From UBA6107 sp964459385 (GTDB lineage Bacteria > Chloroflexota > Anaerolineae > Anaerolineales > Anaerolineaceae), in the NCBI GenBank assembly GCA_964459385.1, contig CAYWLG010000003.1, positions 62,001-126,000 of the forward strand: 64,000 nt of DNA, given 5' to 3'. Below are positions 7,961 through 16,381 of the stretch, piece by piece (within the stretch, counting starts at the first letter, position 1; each line of letters opens with the position of its first letter). Below the pieces are notes generated by a model that worked only from the letters and a program-made list of their open reading frames with translations, was not told the DNA's origin and made no database searches. The position numbers were made by a program, and so were the translations under genes.

Positions 7961-8944
7961 ATGAACTATCGTGAACTCGGTCGAACCGGATGGAAAGTTT
8001 CAGAAGTCAGTTTTGGGTGCTGGGCCATTGGAGGCACCTGGGGGAAGGTGGACGACAGCGAATCGTTGGCCTCTCTGGAACGCGCTCTGGACCTGGGCGT
8101 GAATTTTTTCGACACCGCAGATGTTTATGGTGACGGGCACAGCGAACAGCTTTTGGCACAACTGCGGCGCGAGCGCAAAGAGCCCTTTTACATCGCTACC
8201 AAGGCCGGACGCCGCCTCGACCCGCACACGGCCGGTGGCTATAACCGCGCCAATCTGACCGCTTTCGTGGAACGCAGCCTGAAAAACCTTGAAACAGATG
8301 CCCTTGACCTGCTGCAACTGCACTGCCCGCCCACTGAAGTTTTTTACATGCCCGAGGTATTTGGCGTGCTCGACGATCTGGTCAAAGCGGGCAAACTGCG
8401 CTATTACGGTGTGAGCGTTGAAAAGGTGGAAGAGGCCCTCAAGGCGATCGAATTCCCCAACGTGCAGTCCGTGCAGATCATTTTCAACATCTTCCGGCAG
8501 CGCCCGGCCGATCTTTTCTTTGAGCAGGCGCAAAAACACAAAGTGGGCATTCTGGCCCGTGTGCCGTTAAGCTCAGGCATGCTCAGCGGCAAGTTCTCGC
8601 GCAGCAGCCAATTTGCCGCCGATGATCACCGCCAGTTTAATCGTCACGGTGAATCGTTTGACCGCGGCGAGACCTTCTCGGGGATAGATTACGAGACCGG
8701 CTTAAAGGCCGTAGAGGATCTGCGTCCGCTCGTGCCTGCCGGTATGAGCATGGCGCAGATGGCCTTGCGTTGGATCTTGATGCACCCGGCCGTCACCTGC
8801 ACCATCCCCGGTGCGCGCCATGTAGCGCAGGTGGAAGAGAACGCAGCCGCCGCGAACCTGGCGCCGCTCTCTAACGCAACCATGCAGCAAATTCAAGCCA
8901 TCTACAGGGAACAAATTCGTCCGCTCGTGAACCACTACTGGTAA
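7961..8944 (+). CDS. Aldo/keto reductase
   Basis: A 327-residue single-domain (beta/alpha)8 NADPH-dependent oxidoreductase. The full AKR catalytic tetrad is visible: D51 and Y56 in FFDTADVYG, K81 in IATKAG, and H121 in LLQLHCP. The C-terminal region has the cofactor-binding ALRWILMHP and TIPGARHVAQVEEN segments. It reduces carbonyl compounds; the specific substrate is unknown. AGGAGG sits seven bases before the ATG. It stands alone between two terminators. Confidence 0.92.
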   Translation: MNYRELGRTGWKVSEVSFGCWAIGGTWGKVDDSESLASLERALDLGVNFFDTADVYGDGHSEQLLAQLRRERKEPFYIATKAGRRLDPHTAGGYNRANLTAFVERSLKNLETDALDLLQLHCPPTEVFYMPEVFGVLDDLVKAGKLRYYGVSVEKVEEALKAIEFPNVQSVQIIFNIFRQRPADLFFEQAQKHKVGILARVPLSSGMLSGKFSRSSQFAADDHRQFNRHGESFDRGETFSGIDYETGLKAVEDLRPLVPAGMSMAQMALRWILMHPAVTCTIPGARHVAQVEENAAAANLAPLSNATMQQIQAIYREQIRPLVNHYW

Positions 8945-8949
8945 AAATA

Positions 8950-8980
8950 CTCCCCGGCAGCACCGGGGAGCTTCTTCTTA
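8950..8980. terminator. Terminator between the aldo/keto reductase and the PIN-domain gene
   Basis: CTCCCCGG (8950-8957), a CAGCA loop and CCGGGGAG (8963-8970) form a perfect 8-bp GC-rich stem followed by CTTCTTCTT. It lies between convergent genes and could serve both. Confidence 0.75.
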
Positions 8981-8991
8981 TAAAATTGCGG

Positions 8992-9408
8992 TTACCAGGG
9001 GTTCACCACATGTGCCCCGCAGCGCAGATAGGCATCGGGCTGATTGGTCACGATGGTCAGGTTATGGCGCAAGGCTGTGGCTGCGATCAAGGTTTCGATC
9101 ACCCCCATTGGTTTGCCTTCCTGCTCCTTCCAGGAGGTTAAGGAGCCCCACAGGGTAAAGGTGACGGTTTCGAGCGGCAAGATGTGATCTTTGAGACGTT
9201 CTTTGAGGCCCTCGTTCAGCCAGACCATAAGATCGTTCTTGCGCTGCGAATCGGGCAGGGCCTCGACGCTGCGCTGCAGCTCGCCGATGGTCACCACGCT
9301 GACATAAAGCGACTCTTCCGCCACCCCGTCCATCCAGCGAATGATGCGTGGGTTCGGTTTGCGCCGTGAGAATTCGGTCAGTACGCAGGTATCCAGCAGG
9401 TAACTCAT
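8992..9408 (-). CDS. PIN-domain ribonuclease toxin, VapC/FitB type
   Basis: A 138-residue PIN-domain protein. Acidic active-site residues can be placed: D6 (LLDTCVL), E43 (IGEL) and D125 (NQPDAY). The third usual aspartate, in the helix motif IDALIAATA, is glutamate here (E105 in IETLIAATA). The C-terminus VVNPW is typical of FitB-like proteins. It would cleave RNA when free of its antitoxin. It overlaps the antitoxin gene by 4 bases, the normal toxin-after-antitoxin order. Confidence 0.85.
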   Translation of the reverse strand: MSYLLDTCVLTEFSRRKPNPRIIRWMDGVAEESLYVSVVTIGELQRSVEALPDSQRKNDLMVWLNEGLKERLKDHILPLETVTFTLWGSLTSWKEQEGKPMGVIETLIAATALRHNLTIVTNQPDAYLRCGAHVVNPW

Positions 9409-9662
9409 AGCTCCAGTTTTACCTCCCGCCCTGAACTGCCCTCGCGCCAGTAAGTGAGCTCAGCGCCAAGCAGCGGGGAAGCAAGCAAAAATTGAGAGAA
9501 GGCTGAAAATGGGTGAGTGATGCGCTTATACTCTTCTATCGGCATGACCACCACCGCCTTATCGCCTACCTGCATGACCAGTTGAGCCGTCTGAGAAAGA
9601 GGCTTTTCTGATTCCCCGCTGTGATTGCCTTCTGATTGGGCAAGCTGTTTTGGAGGCTGCAT
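9405..9662 (-). CDS. Antitoxin, Phd/YefM-like, partner of the PIN-domain toxin
   Basis: An 85-residue protein directly upstream of and overlapping the toxin. Residues ~28-52 (LVMQVGDKAVVVMPIEEYKR) match the middle of Phd/YefM antitoxins, where the usual form is GKPVAVVLSxEEYERL. The expected N-terminal DNA-binding segment is replaced by a Gln/Ser-rich stretch, so autoregulation may differ from the textbook type. The ATG at 9662 has GGAG upstream. Confidence 0.65.
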   Translation of the reverse strand: MQPPKQLAQSEGNHSGESEKPLSQTAQLVMQVGDKAVVVMPIEEYKRITHPFSAFSQFLLASPLLGAELTYWREGSSGREVKLEL

Positions 9663-9764
9663 ATCTGATCTCCAAATTCTTGATAATAAAAATTATATAA
9701 TATTTACATAAATTTTCAACAACTTGCACTTTGCATGCTGTTCAAACATGAGCCTGAGGACAAA

Positions 9765-10346
9765 ATGAACCCCAACGAAATCAATTTACCCTTTGCAACC
9801 CCACGCCTGACGCTGCGCGCCTTTCGCCCGGAAGATGCTCCTGCCTTCTCGGCTTACCGTTCCGACCCAGAAGTGGCACGTTTTCAAGGCTGGACGGCGC
9901 CTTTTTCGCTGGAGCAGGCCCGCCAATTTATTGATGAGATGACAAAAACGGTGCCGGGCACCCCGGGCGAGTGGTACCAGATCGCCATCGAACGCAATGA
10001 AGGCGGGGAACTGATCGGCGATGTGGCTTATCTGATCCAGACCAACTCTCCACAGCAGGCAATTTTGGGCATCACCCTGGCAAGCGCCTTTCAGAGGCAG
10101 GGGTACGCCAAAGAGGCGATGGAATGCCTGCTGCATTTTTTGTTCGAGGCGCTCGAACTGCATCGCGTCAGTGCCTATATTGATGTGGACAACCCCGCCT
10201 CATACCATCTGGTTGAAAGCCTGGGGTTTCGCCGCGAGGGGCATTTCATCGAGAATACCTGGTTTAAAGGCGCCTGGGGCAGCGAATATTTCTATGCTCT
10301 GCTGCGACGAGAGTGGCTGACCCATCCTGCAAAAGGGAAGGCCTGA
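9765..10346 (+). CDS. GNAT-family acetyltransferase, RimJ/RimL type
   Basis: About 193 residues of the Acetyltransf_3 (RimJ/RimL/SpeG-like) type: N-terminal TPRLTLRAFRPEDAPAF-like segment (here ATPRLTLRAF), the acetyl-CoA loop in FQRQGYAKEAM, and the C-terminal NPASYHLVESLGFRREGHF. Members acetylate protein N-termini, polyamines or antibiotics. I use the ATG at 9765 because GAGGA lies just upstream; an ATG at 9735 in the same frame has no good ribosome site. Confidence 0.87.
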   Translation: MNPNEINLPFATPRLTLRAFRPEDAPAFSAYRSDPEVARFQGWTAPFSLEQARQFIDEMTKTVPGTPGEWYQIAIERNEGGELIGDVAYLIQTNSPQQAILGITLASAFQRQGYAKEAMECLLHFLFEALELHRVSAYIDVDNPASYHLVESLGFRREGHFIENTWFKGAWGSEYFYALLRREWLTHPAKGKA

Positions 10347-10376
10347 ACCCAGATCACTCGATCTAGATAAACGCCC

Positions 10377-11249
10377 TTACTTAAACTTGATAAAGGTATC
10401 GTCCTGCAGCTCCTGCAAAGCGGTGCGCAGTTCCTGTTGCGTGTTCATCACGATCGGTCCGTACCAGGCCACCGGCTCGTGCAGCGGCTTGCCCGTGACA
10501 AAGAGGAAACGCACGCCTTCTGCCTGTGTGGTCACGCGAATCTGCTCCCCTTTATCAAAAACGATCAGAGTAGTGTTCTCCAACAGCCCGGCCTTCAGGT
10601 TCGAGACAGCCGGTTCGCCAAAATCGGCCTTGCCATCGAACACATAAGCCAGCGCGGTGTGTTCCGCCGGGGTGGCATGGACGAATTCGCTGTGCGCCGG
10701 CAGGGATACATCCAGATATTCGGGCTGGATGGCCACGTCCCTGACCGGGCCGTGCACGCCGTTAAAGCTGCCGCAGATCACCCGCACTTCGCCGCCGTTT
10801 TCTAGAGCCACGCGAGGAATCTCGACGTCGGTGTAGCCCTGATAGTTGGGGTCGGTCATTTTTTCAGCGCTGGGCAGGTTGGCCCACAACTGGAACCCCC
10901 ACATCTTGCCTTCGGGATCGCCGGCGGGCATCTCCTGATGAATGATGCCGCTGCCGGCCGTCATCCACTGCACGTCGCCGGGGCCGATCACCCCGGAATT
11001 TCCCAGGCTGTCGCCGTGAGCCACGTTGCCGCGCAGCACGTAAGTAATGGTTTCGATACCACGGTGGGGATGCCAGGGGAACCCTTTTTCGTACCGGTCG
11101 GGTGAATCGCCGCGAAAATCATCCAGCAGCAAAAATGGGTCATAGAGCTCATAGTTGCCAAAGCCAAAAGCACGTTTTAGATGTACCCCCGCCCCCTCTA
11201 GAGTGGGTTGGCTTTTTGACACCTGCAAAACCTTGCGAGTTGAATTCAT
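10377..11249 (-). CDS. Pirin-family protein
   Basis: A 290-residue bicupin. The N-terminal cupin has the pirin metal ligands H60 and H62 (WHPHRGIET) plus H104 and E106 (IIHQEMP), followed by the GFQLWANLP segment and a pirin C-terminal domain. Bacterial pirins include quercetin dioxygenases and regulators of pyruvate dehydrogenase, so the role is not settled by sequence. The ATG at 11249 has a GGGAG site. It is convergent with the upstream GNAT gene and divergent from the esterase gene. Confidence 0.9.
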   Translation of the reverse strand: MNSTRKVLQVSKSQPTLEGAGVHLKRAFGFGNYELYDPFLLLDDFRGDSPDRYEKGFPWHPHRGIETITYVLRGNVAHGDSLGNSGVIGPGDVQWMTAGSGIIHQEMPAGDPEGKMWGFQLWANLPSAEKMTDPNYQGYTDVEIPRVALENGGEVRVICGSFNGVHGPVRDVAIQPEYLDVSLPAHSEFVHATPAEHTALAYVFDGKADFGEPAVSNLKAGLLENTTLIVFDKGEQIRVTTQAEGVRFLFVTGKPLHEPVAWYGPIVMNTQQELRTALQELQDDTFIKFK

Positions 11250-11352
11250 TATTTTCTCCCATTTGAGGCATTATGGCTTATCAGAGCCCCTTAATTAAGA
11301 TAGCATAACTCCAAATTAGTTGCAAGTGATATACTTTTTATGAGGCGATCAA

Positions 11353-12270
11353 ATGCTAAGTGTACTCCCATTATTTATCAAAATTCCCCTTTACCTGCTG
11401 GGCGGCTTGCTGCTAGCGGGATTATTGGCGCTGCTCGTTTATTTTTTGCTCACCCGGCGCGCCAATGGCTGGATGACCGTGAACGGCGAACGGCGCGCTT
11501 ACATTTTGCACCTGCCGCAAAAGCTCGATCCGAATCAGGCCGTGCCGCTGGTTCTCTGCATGCATGGGCTGGCCAGTTGGCCGGGGCACCAAGAGCGCGT
11601 CAGCGGCTGGGACAAACTGGCCGACCAAGAGGGGTTTATCGTCGTCTACCCGCGCGGCACGGGATTTCCGCTTCGCTGGCGTGACACGAATCCGCAAAAG
11701 GCCGGTAACGATGTAGCTTTTCTTTCTGCATTGATCGACAAATTGGCAAGCCATTACAACATTGACCCCCAACGCATTTACGCCAGTGGCTTTTCAAATG
11801 GCGGCGGTATGGCTTTTTCGCTTTCCTGCGATCTGTCTGAGCGCATTGCGGCCATTGGCACCGTTTCGGGCGCATATCTTTACGCTTGGTCTGAATGCAG
11901 TTCCGTTCGAACCATCCCCTTGATCGCTTTTCACGGTACCGCCGACAAGGTGGTTCCTTATCTGGGCGGGCCTTCGCCCGAATTACCCCATCTTTCTTTT
12001 GTTTCTCTGCCCGAATGGATCGCACAGTATGCGCGGCAGAACGGTTGCCAGGTTGACCCTCAAACCTTCTTCCATGCAGGTAAAGCCAGCGCCATTCGCT
12101 ATTCAGGCTGTGCCGAGAACGCCGAAGTGATCTTCTACACCCTGCAGGAGGGTGGACACGCCTGGCCCGGATCCACGGGCAACCCGCCTTTCATCAGCGG
12201 GGAGACCAACCAGGATATCGATGCCACCGCGCTAATCTGGCAGTTTTTCAAGGCTCACCCCCTGCCCTAA
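11353..12270 (+). CDS. Membrane-anchored esterase, polyhydroxybutyrate depolymerase (LpqC) family
   Basis: A 305-residue alpha/beta hydrolase. One N-terminal membrane segment (about residues 8-33) probably anchors it facing outward. The catalytic triad can be placed: S148 in GFSNGG, D198 in FHGTADKVVPY and H269 in GGHAWPG; the oxyanion region is CMHG. This is the PHB depolymerase/feruloyl esterase-like branch (LpqC). The actual substrate could be a polyester or a plant-derived ester. GAGG lies upstream of the ATG. It is convergent with the hemerythrin gene, only 2 bases apart. Confidence 0.85.
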   Translation: MLSVLPLFIKIPLYLLGGLLLAGLLALLVYFLLTRRANGWMTVNGERRAYILHLPQKLDPNQAVPLVLCMHGLASWPGHQERVSGWDKLADQEGFIVVYPRGTGFPLRWRDTNPQKAGNDVAFLSALIDKLASHYNIDPQRIYASGFSNGGGMAFSLSCDLSERIAAIGTVSGAYLYAWSECSSVRTIPLIAFHGTADKVVPYLGGPSPELPHLSFVSLPEWIAQYARQNGCQVDPQTFFHAGKASAIRYSGCAENAEVIFYTLQEGGHAWPGSTGNPPFISGETNQDIDATALIWQFFKAHPLP

Positions 12271-12272
12271 GA

Positions 12273-12671
12273 CTAGTGGCAGTCTTTAATGTGAATATCC
12301 ACCTTCTGAATATGGGTAACGATCCAATCACTGAGAATCTTATAGGTGGAACGCGCCAGTTCAATATCCATTTTTGAGGTTTGCCAGCGTTCATAAAACT
12401 GATTAAACATCGCCAAAAATTCTGCGTGTTGGCGTTTGTTCTCCGCGGCCGCAGGACAGTTAAGCTGAGCCATCAGCTTCTCTTCCTCTTCAAAATGCCA
12501 GGCAGCGTAAAATTGCAAAAAATCGAGCACCTCCCCGGCTGCCAGCCTGAACCCGCCATTGCTGTTCGAATTCATGATCTCTTCCAGTTTATTGAACTGT
12601 TCGATCAGTACCTTGTGCTGCGAGTCGGTGCGTTCATCTGTTGTGCTGAGTGAATCCTGCCATGTCACCAT
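12273..12671 (-). CDS. Bacteriohemerythrin
   Basis: About 132 residues of a four-helix hemerythrin. Di-iron ligands can be seen in SQHKVLIEQ, FYAAWHFEEEEKLM, KRQHAEFLAMF and the C-terminal HIQKVDIHIKDCH. Such proteins bind O2 for sensing, storage or delivery. I use the ATG at 12671 (MVTWQDSLST), which has GAGGA eight bases upstream; an in-frame TTG at 12704 adds 11 residues without a ribosome site. Confidence 0.9.
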   Translation of the reverse strand: MVTWQDSLSTTDERTDSQHKVLIEQFNKLEEIMNSNSNGGFRLAAGEVLDFLQFYAAWHFEEEEKLMAQLNCPAAAENKRQHAEFLAMFNQFYERWQTSKMDIELARSTYKILSDWIVTHIQKVDIHIKDCH

Positions 12672-12766
12672 TAATGGATCCTCGTTGTAAATTTTTGATT
12701 GCAAATGAATAGGATATTTTACTGAATAATTGGCATTTCAGGGAAAGAATTGTTTAATAATCCGAC

Positions 12767-12795
12767 TTGACTTAATAGAACTAATGTTTTATTAT
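12767..12795 (+). promoter_or_regulatory. Candidate sigma70-type promoter for the VOC gene
   Basis: TTGACT (12767-12772) and TATTAT (12790-12795) are separated by exactly 17 bases, 28 bases before the VOC start. Both boxes are close to consensus. Confidence 0.6.
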
Positions 12796-12823
12796 TAAAG
12801 CAACAATTCAAGCGGAGGGAATC

Positions 12824-13237
12824 ATGGTTCAATCTTCTGTAGGACATTTGCAATACAATATCGACCTCAAGAACGCCGGTTTTTACCGCGACCTGCTCAC
12901 CTTTCTGGGCTGGAAAGTGCTGTATGATGACCCCGACGTGCTGGGCATGGAAGGCGCCAACAAGGTGAGCCTGTGGTTTGCCGCCGTCACCAAAGGCAGC
13001 GGCAACGATTACGACGCCAATGGCGCCAATCACATTGGTCTGTCTGTGCCGCATCAAAGTGATGTGGATGAGACCGTGGCCTACCTGAAGGCCCACAACG
13101 TGGCCGCGCTGTTTGAAACCCCGCGCCATCGCCCTGATTTTTGCGAGAGCGAAGACGCAACCTACTATCAGGTTATGTTCGAAAGCCCCGACCGCATTCT
13201 CTTTGAAGTGGTCTATACCGGGCCAAAAGGAAAGTAG
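12824..13237 (+). CDS. VOC-family glyoxalase-like protein
   Basis: A 137-residue vicinal-oxygen-chelate protein: HLQYNIDLKNAGFYRDLLTFLGW at the start of the first half and NHIGLSVP plus ILFEVVYTGP in the second, giving a possible H-E metal site. GGAGGG lies seven bases before the ATG. The reaction is unknown. It is a single gene with its own promoter and a terminator just downstream. Confidence 0.85.
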   Translation: MVQSSVGHLQYNIDLKNAGFYRDLLTFLGWKVLYDDPDVLGMEGANKVSLWFAAVTKGSGNDYDANGANHIGLSVPHQSDVDETVAYLKAHNVAALFETPRHRPDFCESEDATYYQVMFESPDRILFEVVYTGPKGK

Positions 13238-13259
13238 CACCCCTGTTGTAAAGCCTTGC

Positions 13260-13289
13260 GCCGGCCGAGATTTTTCGGTCGGCTTCTTT
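13260..13289 (+). terminator. Rho-independent terminator after the VOC gene
   Basis: GCCGGCCGA (13260-13268) pairs with TCGGTCGGC (13275-13283) through one G-T wobble with a 6-base loop, followed by TTCTTT. Confidence 0.75.
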
Positions 13290-13446
13290 GTTAAGAATGG
13301 ATTTTGGCGCGAATGGTAAAATTACGCGAGTACCCAACATTTACAGCCGCATCGAAGCACTTAAACGGACGCCGCTTTGGCGCCGATTTGCGCGCACGCT
13401 CTTGAGCCTGTGAAACCAACTCGTTCAGGTCAACCCGAGGCTTATT

Positions 13447-13959
13447 ATGGAATTTATCATCCGCACAATGGAAGAAAGCGATTGGCCGCAGGTAAAAGAA
13501 ATCTACCGGCAGGGCATCGAGACGGGTAATTCCACCTTTGCCAAAGACCCGCCGCAGACCTGGCAGGACTGGTGTCACAGCAAAGCGGCCGAGTTCAGCT
13601 TCGTGGCCGCGTCCGGCGATGCCTTGCTGGGCTGGGTAACGCTCAGCGCCACCTCGAGCCGAGATTATTACCGTGGCGTGATGGAAGTGAGCCTCTATAT
13701 AGCCGATGCCGCCCACGGGCAGGGCGTGGGTCAGGCACTTTTGCAGCACATCATCTCCTACTCCGAAACGCACAACGTCTGGAGCCTGACCGCTCTGATC
13801 TTCCCCGAAAACGCGGCCAGCATGCACCTGCATCAAAAGTTTGGCTTCAAGCTGCAGTGCATCCGTGAGCGTCTGGGCTACATGACCTTCGGTCCCTACC
13901 GGGAGCGATGGCGTGACGTGGCCTTTCTGGAGCGGCGCAGTTCTCTGGCTGGAAAATAA
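13447..13959 (+). CDS. GNAT-family acetyltransferase, phosphinothricin/methionine sulfoximine type
   Basis: A 170-residue protein matching the Pat/Bar/MnaT branch: EIYRQGIETGNSTF near the N-terminus, SRDYYRGVMEVSLYI, the acetyl-CoA loop HGQGVGQALL, and the C-terminal HQKFGF and GPYRERWRDVAFLERR. Such enzymes acetylate phosphinothricin, methionine sulfoximine or related metabolites; a natural housekeeping substrate is more likely than herbicide. It precedes the next gene by two bases and is probably co-transcribed with it. Confidence 0.87.
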   Translation: MEFIIRTMEESDWPQVKEIYRQGIETGNSTFAKDPPQTWQDWCHSKAAEFSFVAASGDALLGWVTLSATSSRDYYRGVMEVSLYIADAAHGQGVGQALLQHIISYSETHNVWSLTALIFPENAASMHLHQKFGFKLQCIRERLGYMTFGPYRERWRDVAFLERRSSLAGK

Positions 13960-13961
13960 AC

Positions 13962-14645
13962 ATGAGCGAACATACCCCCAACCTCGATATTCGCGATCTG
14001 TACGATCATTTTAACGAGCCCGTCACCGAATTTGACTGCGGGCAGAAATGCGCACCCTTCAACCCCAGTGGCAAACCCTTCTGCTGCGACATCTGCCACG
14101 CCGTACCGGTGGCCTACAAGCAGGAGTGGCACTACCTCAAAGAGCGCACTGACCTGTGGCACCTGTGGCGCGGCGATGAGTGCAGCGAGGACCCCACCGA
14201 CCCGGCCGCCCTGCAGGAAGAAACCCCAGAACACCTGCTGCTGATGGCCTGCAAAGGGCCGGCGCACTGCCAGCGCCAGTATCGCTCCTCGAGCTGCCGC
14301 CAGTTCCCCTTCTTCCCCTATGTGAGCAGCGATTACCGCTTCATCGGCCTGGCTTACGAATGGGAATTTGAGCCCACCTGCTGGGTGATCAGCCATCTCG
14401 ACACGGTCACCAGCGCCTACCGGCAGGAATTCATTCGTTTTTACGACGACATTTTTTGCCTGTGGCCCGACGAATTTGAGAGCTACGCCGCCCTTTCGGA
14501 GGACATGCGCACGGCTTTCGCCGCCCAAAAACGCCGCATCCCCATTTTGCATCGCAACGGCGGGCTGTATTTGCTCAGCCCCAAAAGCGAAAGGCTGGCG
14601 CTCAGTGACTTCGCCAGCCTCAAAAAGTTTGGCTTCTACCGCTGA
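13962..14645 (+). CDS. Cysteine-rich conserved-looking protein of unknown function
   Basis: A 227-residue protein with an N-terminal cysteine cluster (DCGQKCAPFNPSGKPFCCDIC), then C-containing motifs at DECSED, MACKGPAHCQRQYRSSSCRQFPFFPY and EPTCWV. The spacing suggests a bound metal or Fe-S cluster and recalls the YkgJ-type zinc/iron-chelating proteins, without a full match to the CxxxCC core. Aromatic content is high and there is no membrane segment. It starts two bases after the upstream GNAT gene and ends three bases from a convergent gene. Function unknown. Confidence 0.7.
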   Translation: MSEHTPNLDIRDLYDHFNEPVTEFDCGQKCAPFNPSGKPFCCDICHAVPVAYKQEWHYLKERTDLWHLWRGDECSEDPTDPAALQEETPEHLLLMACKGPAHCQRQYRSSSCRQFPFFPYVSSDYRFIGLAYEWEFEPTCWVISHLDTVTSAYRQEFIRFYDDIFCLWPDEFESYAALSEDMRTAFAAQKRRIPILHRNGGLYLLSPKSERLALSDFASLKKFGFYR

Positions 14646-14648
14646 AGA

Positions 14649-15371
14649 TTAGCCTTTTTTCGTGACCAAAAAATCACAAAGCTGACGCGCGCCCTCGACC
14701 AGTTCAGAGATCTGCCTGGTCTCCTTTTTGTTGCGCATGCGCAGGTTATAGCGGTTATAGAGCAGGAAGTCATCCTCGCCGCGGGCCACGATCTGATCCT
14801 GGCGGGCGATCCAATCCAGAACGGTTTCGCTGAACACCTGTTCATTGCGTGCATCCTCTTTGACGAAGAGCTGGTACTTGCTGCTGAATTCGGGCGTCAC
14901 CAATGCAAACTCGGTCAGACCGGCCCGCGTGGCCGCCATCGTCATGAACCCGTCCAGCATGCCGCCCAAGCCGCCCGGCATGCCGGGAAAGCGCGGAATG
15001 AGCATGAAGCTCGGCAAGTCGAGATAAGGGGAAAGGACGCCGATGTTGCCATATTCAGAATTGGTGCCGGTTTCAGAATCTGAGTTCTGGTGGGGGGTAT
15101 CGACCTGCGAATCGAAAATGTAATAGGTCTCGCTGCCGAAGGGCTTGCTGTAAACGTTGTAGACCTTGCGCACCGATTGGGGGCGGTGCAGCTTTGCCAG
15201 CCGATCCAGCAGCTCGGCGCCGCCTTCGGCCAGAGGGGTAAAGCCCAACTGCGCGGCGGCATCGGCCACCTCTTGTTTGCGCTGGCGGGCAGTGACCAGG
15301 GCGAACACCAGCAGCGCCAAAAACACCAGCAAAAAAGAACCAATACAAAAGAGCGGAATCATGGCATTCAT
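14649..15371 (-). CDS. Membrane-anchored protein of unknown function
   Basis: 240 residues. One N-terminal membrane helix (about residues 5-28) is followed by a soluble domain with the segments VYNVYSKPFGSETYYIFD, a Gly/Met/Pro-rich loop (RFPGMPGGLGGMLDG) and a C-terminal KKETRQISELVEGARQLCDFL. I do not recognise the family. A GGGACAG site precedes the ATG at 15371. It is convergent with the cysteine-rich gene and divergent from the small 87-residue gene. Confidence 0.65.
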   Translation of the reverse strand: MNAMIPLFCIGSFLLVFLALLVFALVTARQRKQEVADAAAQLGFTPLAEGGAELLDRLAKLHRPQSVRKVYNVYSKPFGSETYYIFDSQVDTPHQNSDSETGTNSEYGNIGVLSPYLDLPSFMLIPRFPGMPGGLGGMLDGFMTMAATRAGLTEFALVTPEFSSKYQLFVKEDARNEQVFSETVLDWIARQDQIVARGEDDFLLYNRYNLRMRNKKETRQISELVEGARQLCDFLVTKKG

Positions 15372-15458
15372 AATCTGTCCCTTTCAATCGGGCATAAAAT
15401 TCACTTGCGGTACTATAATTTTACTGGAGAGTACACCCTTTAGTGTGAGGAAAATTGC

Positions 15459-15722
15459 ATGTCACGATTGATCACCGCCGCCGAACGTTTGGAACGTGCT
15501 CGCAAACTGATAGAAAAGGCCCGCGATCTGCCCCTGCCCGAAGGCATGGGCTGGGCCGATTTCTCGTATTCCGCTGAGATCAAAGACCTGATGCGTCAGG
15601 CCAGAGACCTGATCAAATTCATCGCCTACACCAGCGGCCTGGCGCCTGAGACCAAGGCCGACGCCAAAACGGTGGCGCAGGAGATCGACCAGGCCGAAAA
15701 AGAACTACTGCACCGCAATTAA
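15459..15722 (+). CDS. Small helical protein of unknown function
   Basis: An 87-residue, charged, almost entirely helical protein (SRLITAAERLERARKLIEKA, then EIKDLMRQARDLIKFIAYT). GAGG lies seven bases before the ATG. The sequence resembles small hypothetical proteins common in Anaerolineae, but I cannot name a family. The YdeI-like gene follows four bases after its stop, so translation is probably coupled. Confidence 0.65.
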   Translation: MSRLITAAERLERARKLIEKARDLPLPEGMGWADFSYSAEIKDLMRQARDLIKFIAYTSGLAPETKADAKTVAQEIDQAEKELLHRN

Positions 15723-15726
15723 CCCC

Positions 15727-16299
15727 GTGAAAATTTCACAGACCTTCATCTCCTCTGAACGAGACGCATGGCGCCGCTGGCTGGCCGAAAACGGCAGCCG
15801 CGAAAAAGAGGTGTGGTTGGTCTTCTTCAAAAAAGAAAGCGGCCGGCCTTCCATTGATTATGAAGATGCGGTGGAAGAAGCGCTGTGTTTTGGCTGGGTG
15901 GACAGCATCATCCAGAAGATTGACGAGGTCTCGTACGCCCGCAAATTCACGCGCCGCAGCAACGCACAAAAATGGTCCGCCTCGAACCTGCGCCGCACGC
16001 AGAAGATGATCGCCGCCGGGAAAATGACCGAGGCCGGACTGGCCGTCATTGACCCGGAAATTCTGAAGCTTTCGCCCGCCGACCTGGAACGCCATGACGA
16101 CGAAGAGGCTTTCGAAGCGATCAAAGCGCTGCTGCGGCAAAACGAAAAAGCCTGGCAGAACTTCACTGCGCTGGCGCCATCCCACCAGAGACGCTACCTA
16201 GGCTGGATCGCCTCGGCCAAACAACAGGCCACCCGTGAACGCAGGGTGGCTGAAGCCGTGGGCTATCTCGAAAAGAACGAAACCTTACCGCTTAAATAG
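15727..16299 (+). CDS. YdeI/OmpD-associated-family protein
   Basis: A 190-residue protein of the YdeI/OmdA family, recognised by WLAENGSREKEVWLVFFKKES, the core DAVEEALCFGWVDSIIQ and FTRRSNAQKWSASN, and the C-terminal QRRYLGWIASAKQQATRERR. The start is a GTG; the first in-frame ATG is far inside the conserved domain. There is no ribosome site of its own, consistent with coupling to the gene four bases upstream. The biochemical role of the family is poorly defined (bacteriocin or peptide tolerance has been proposed). Confidence 0.87.
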   Translation: MKISQTFISSERDAWRRWLAENGSREKEVWLVFFKKESGRPSIDYEDAVEEALCFGWVDSIIQKIDEVSYARKFTRRSNAQKWSASNLRRTQKMIAAGKMTEAGLAVIDPEILKLSPADLERHDDEEAFEAIKALLRQNEKAWQNFTALAPSHQRRYLGWIASAKQQATRERRVAEAVGYLEKNETLPLK

Positions 16300-16381
16300 A
16301 CTCAAAACACCCCTGTGCGATCCGTTTTTCTGCCCCTGCGAAGGGATACAATAGAGACAGACCCGTTTTTGTGAGGTGCCC

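Noticed and set aside
9735..9764. Upstream start for the RimJ-type acetyltransferase
   Set aside because: The ATG at 9735 lacks a ribosome site, while the ATG at 9765 has GAGGA at good spacing.
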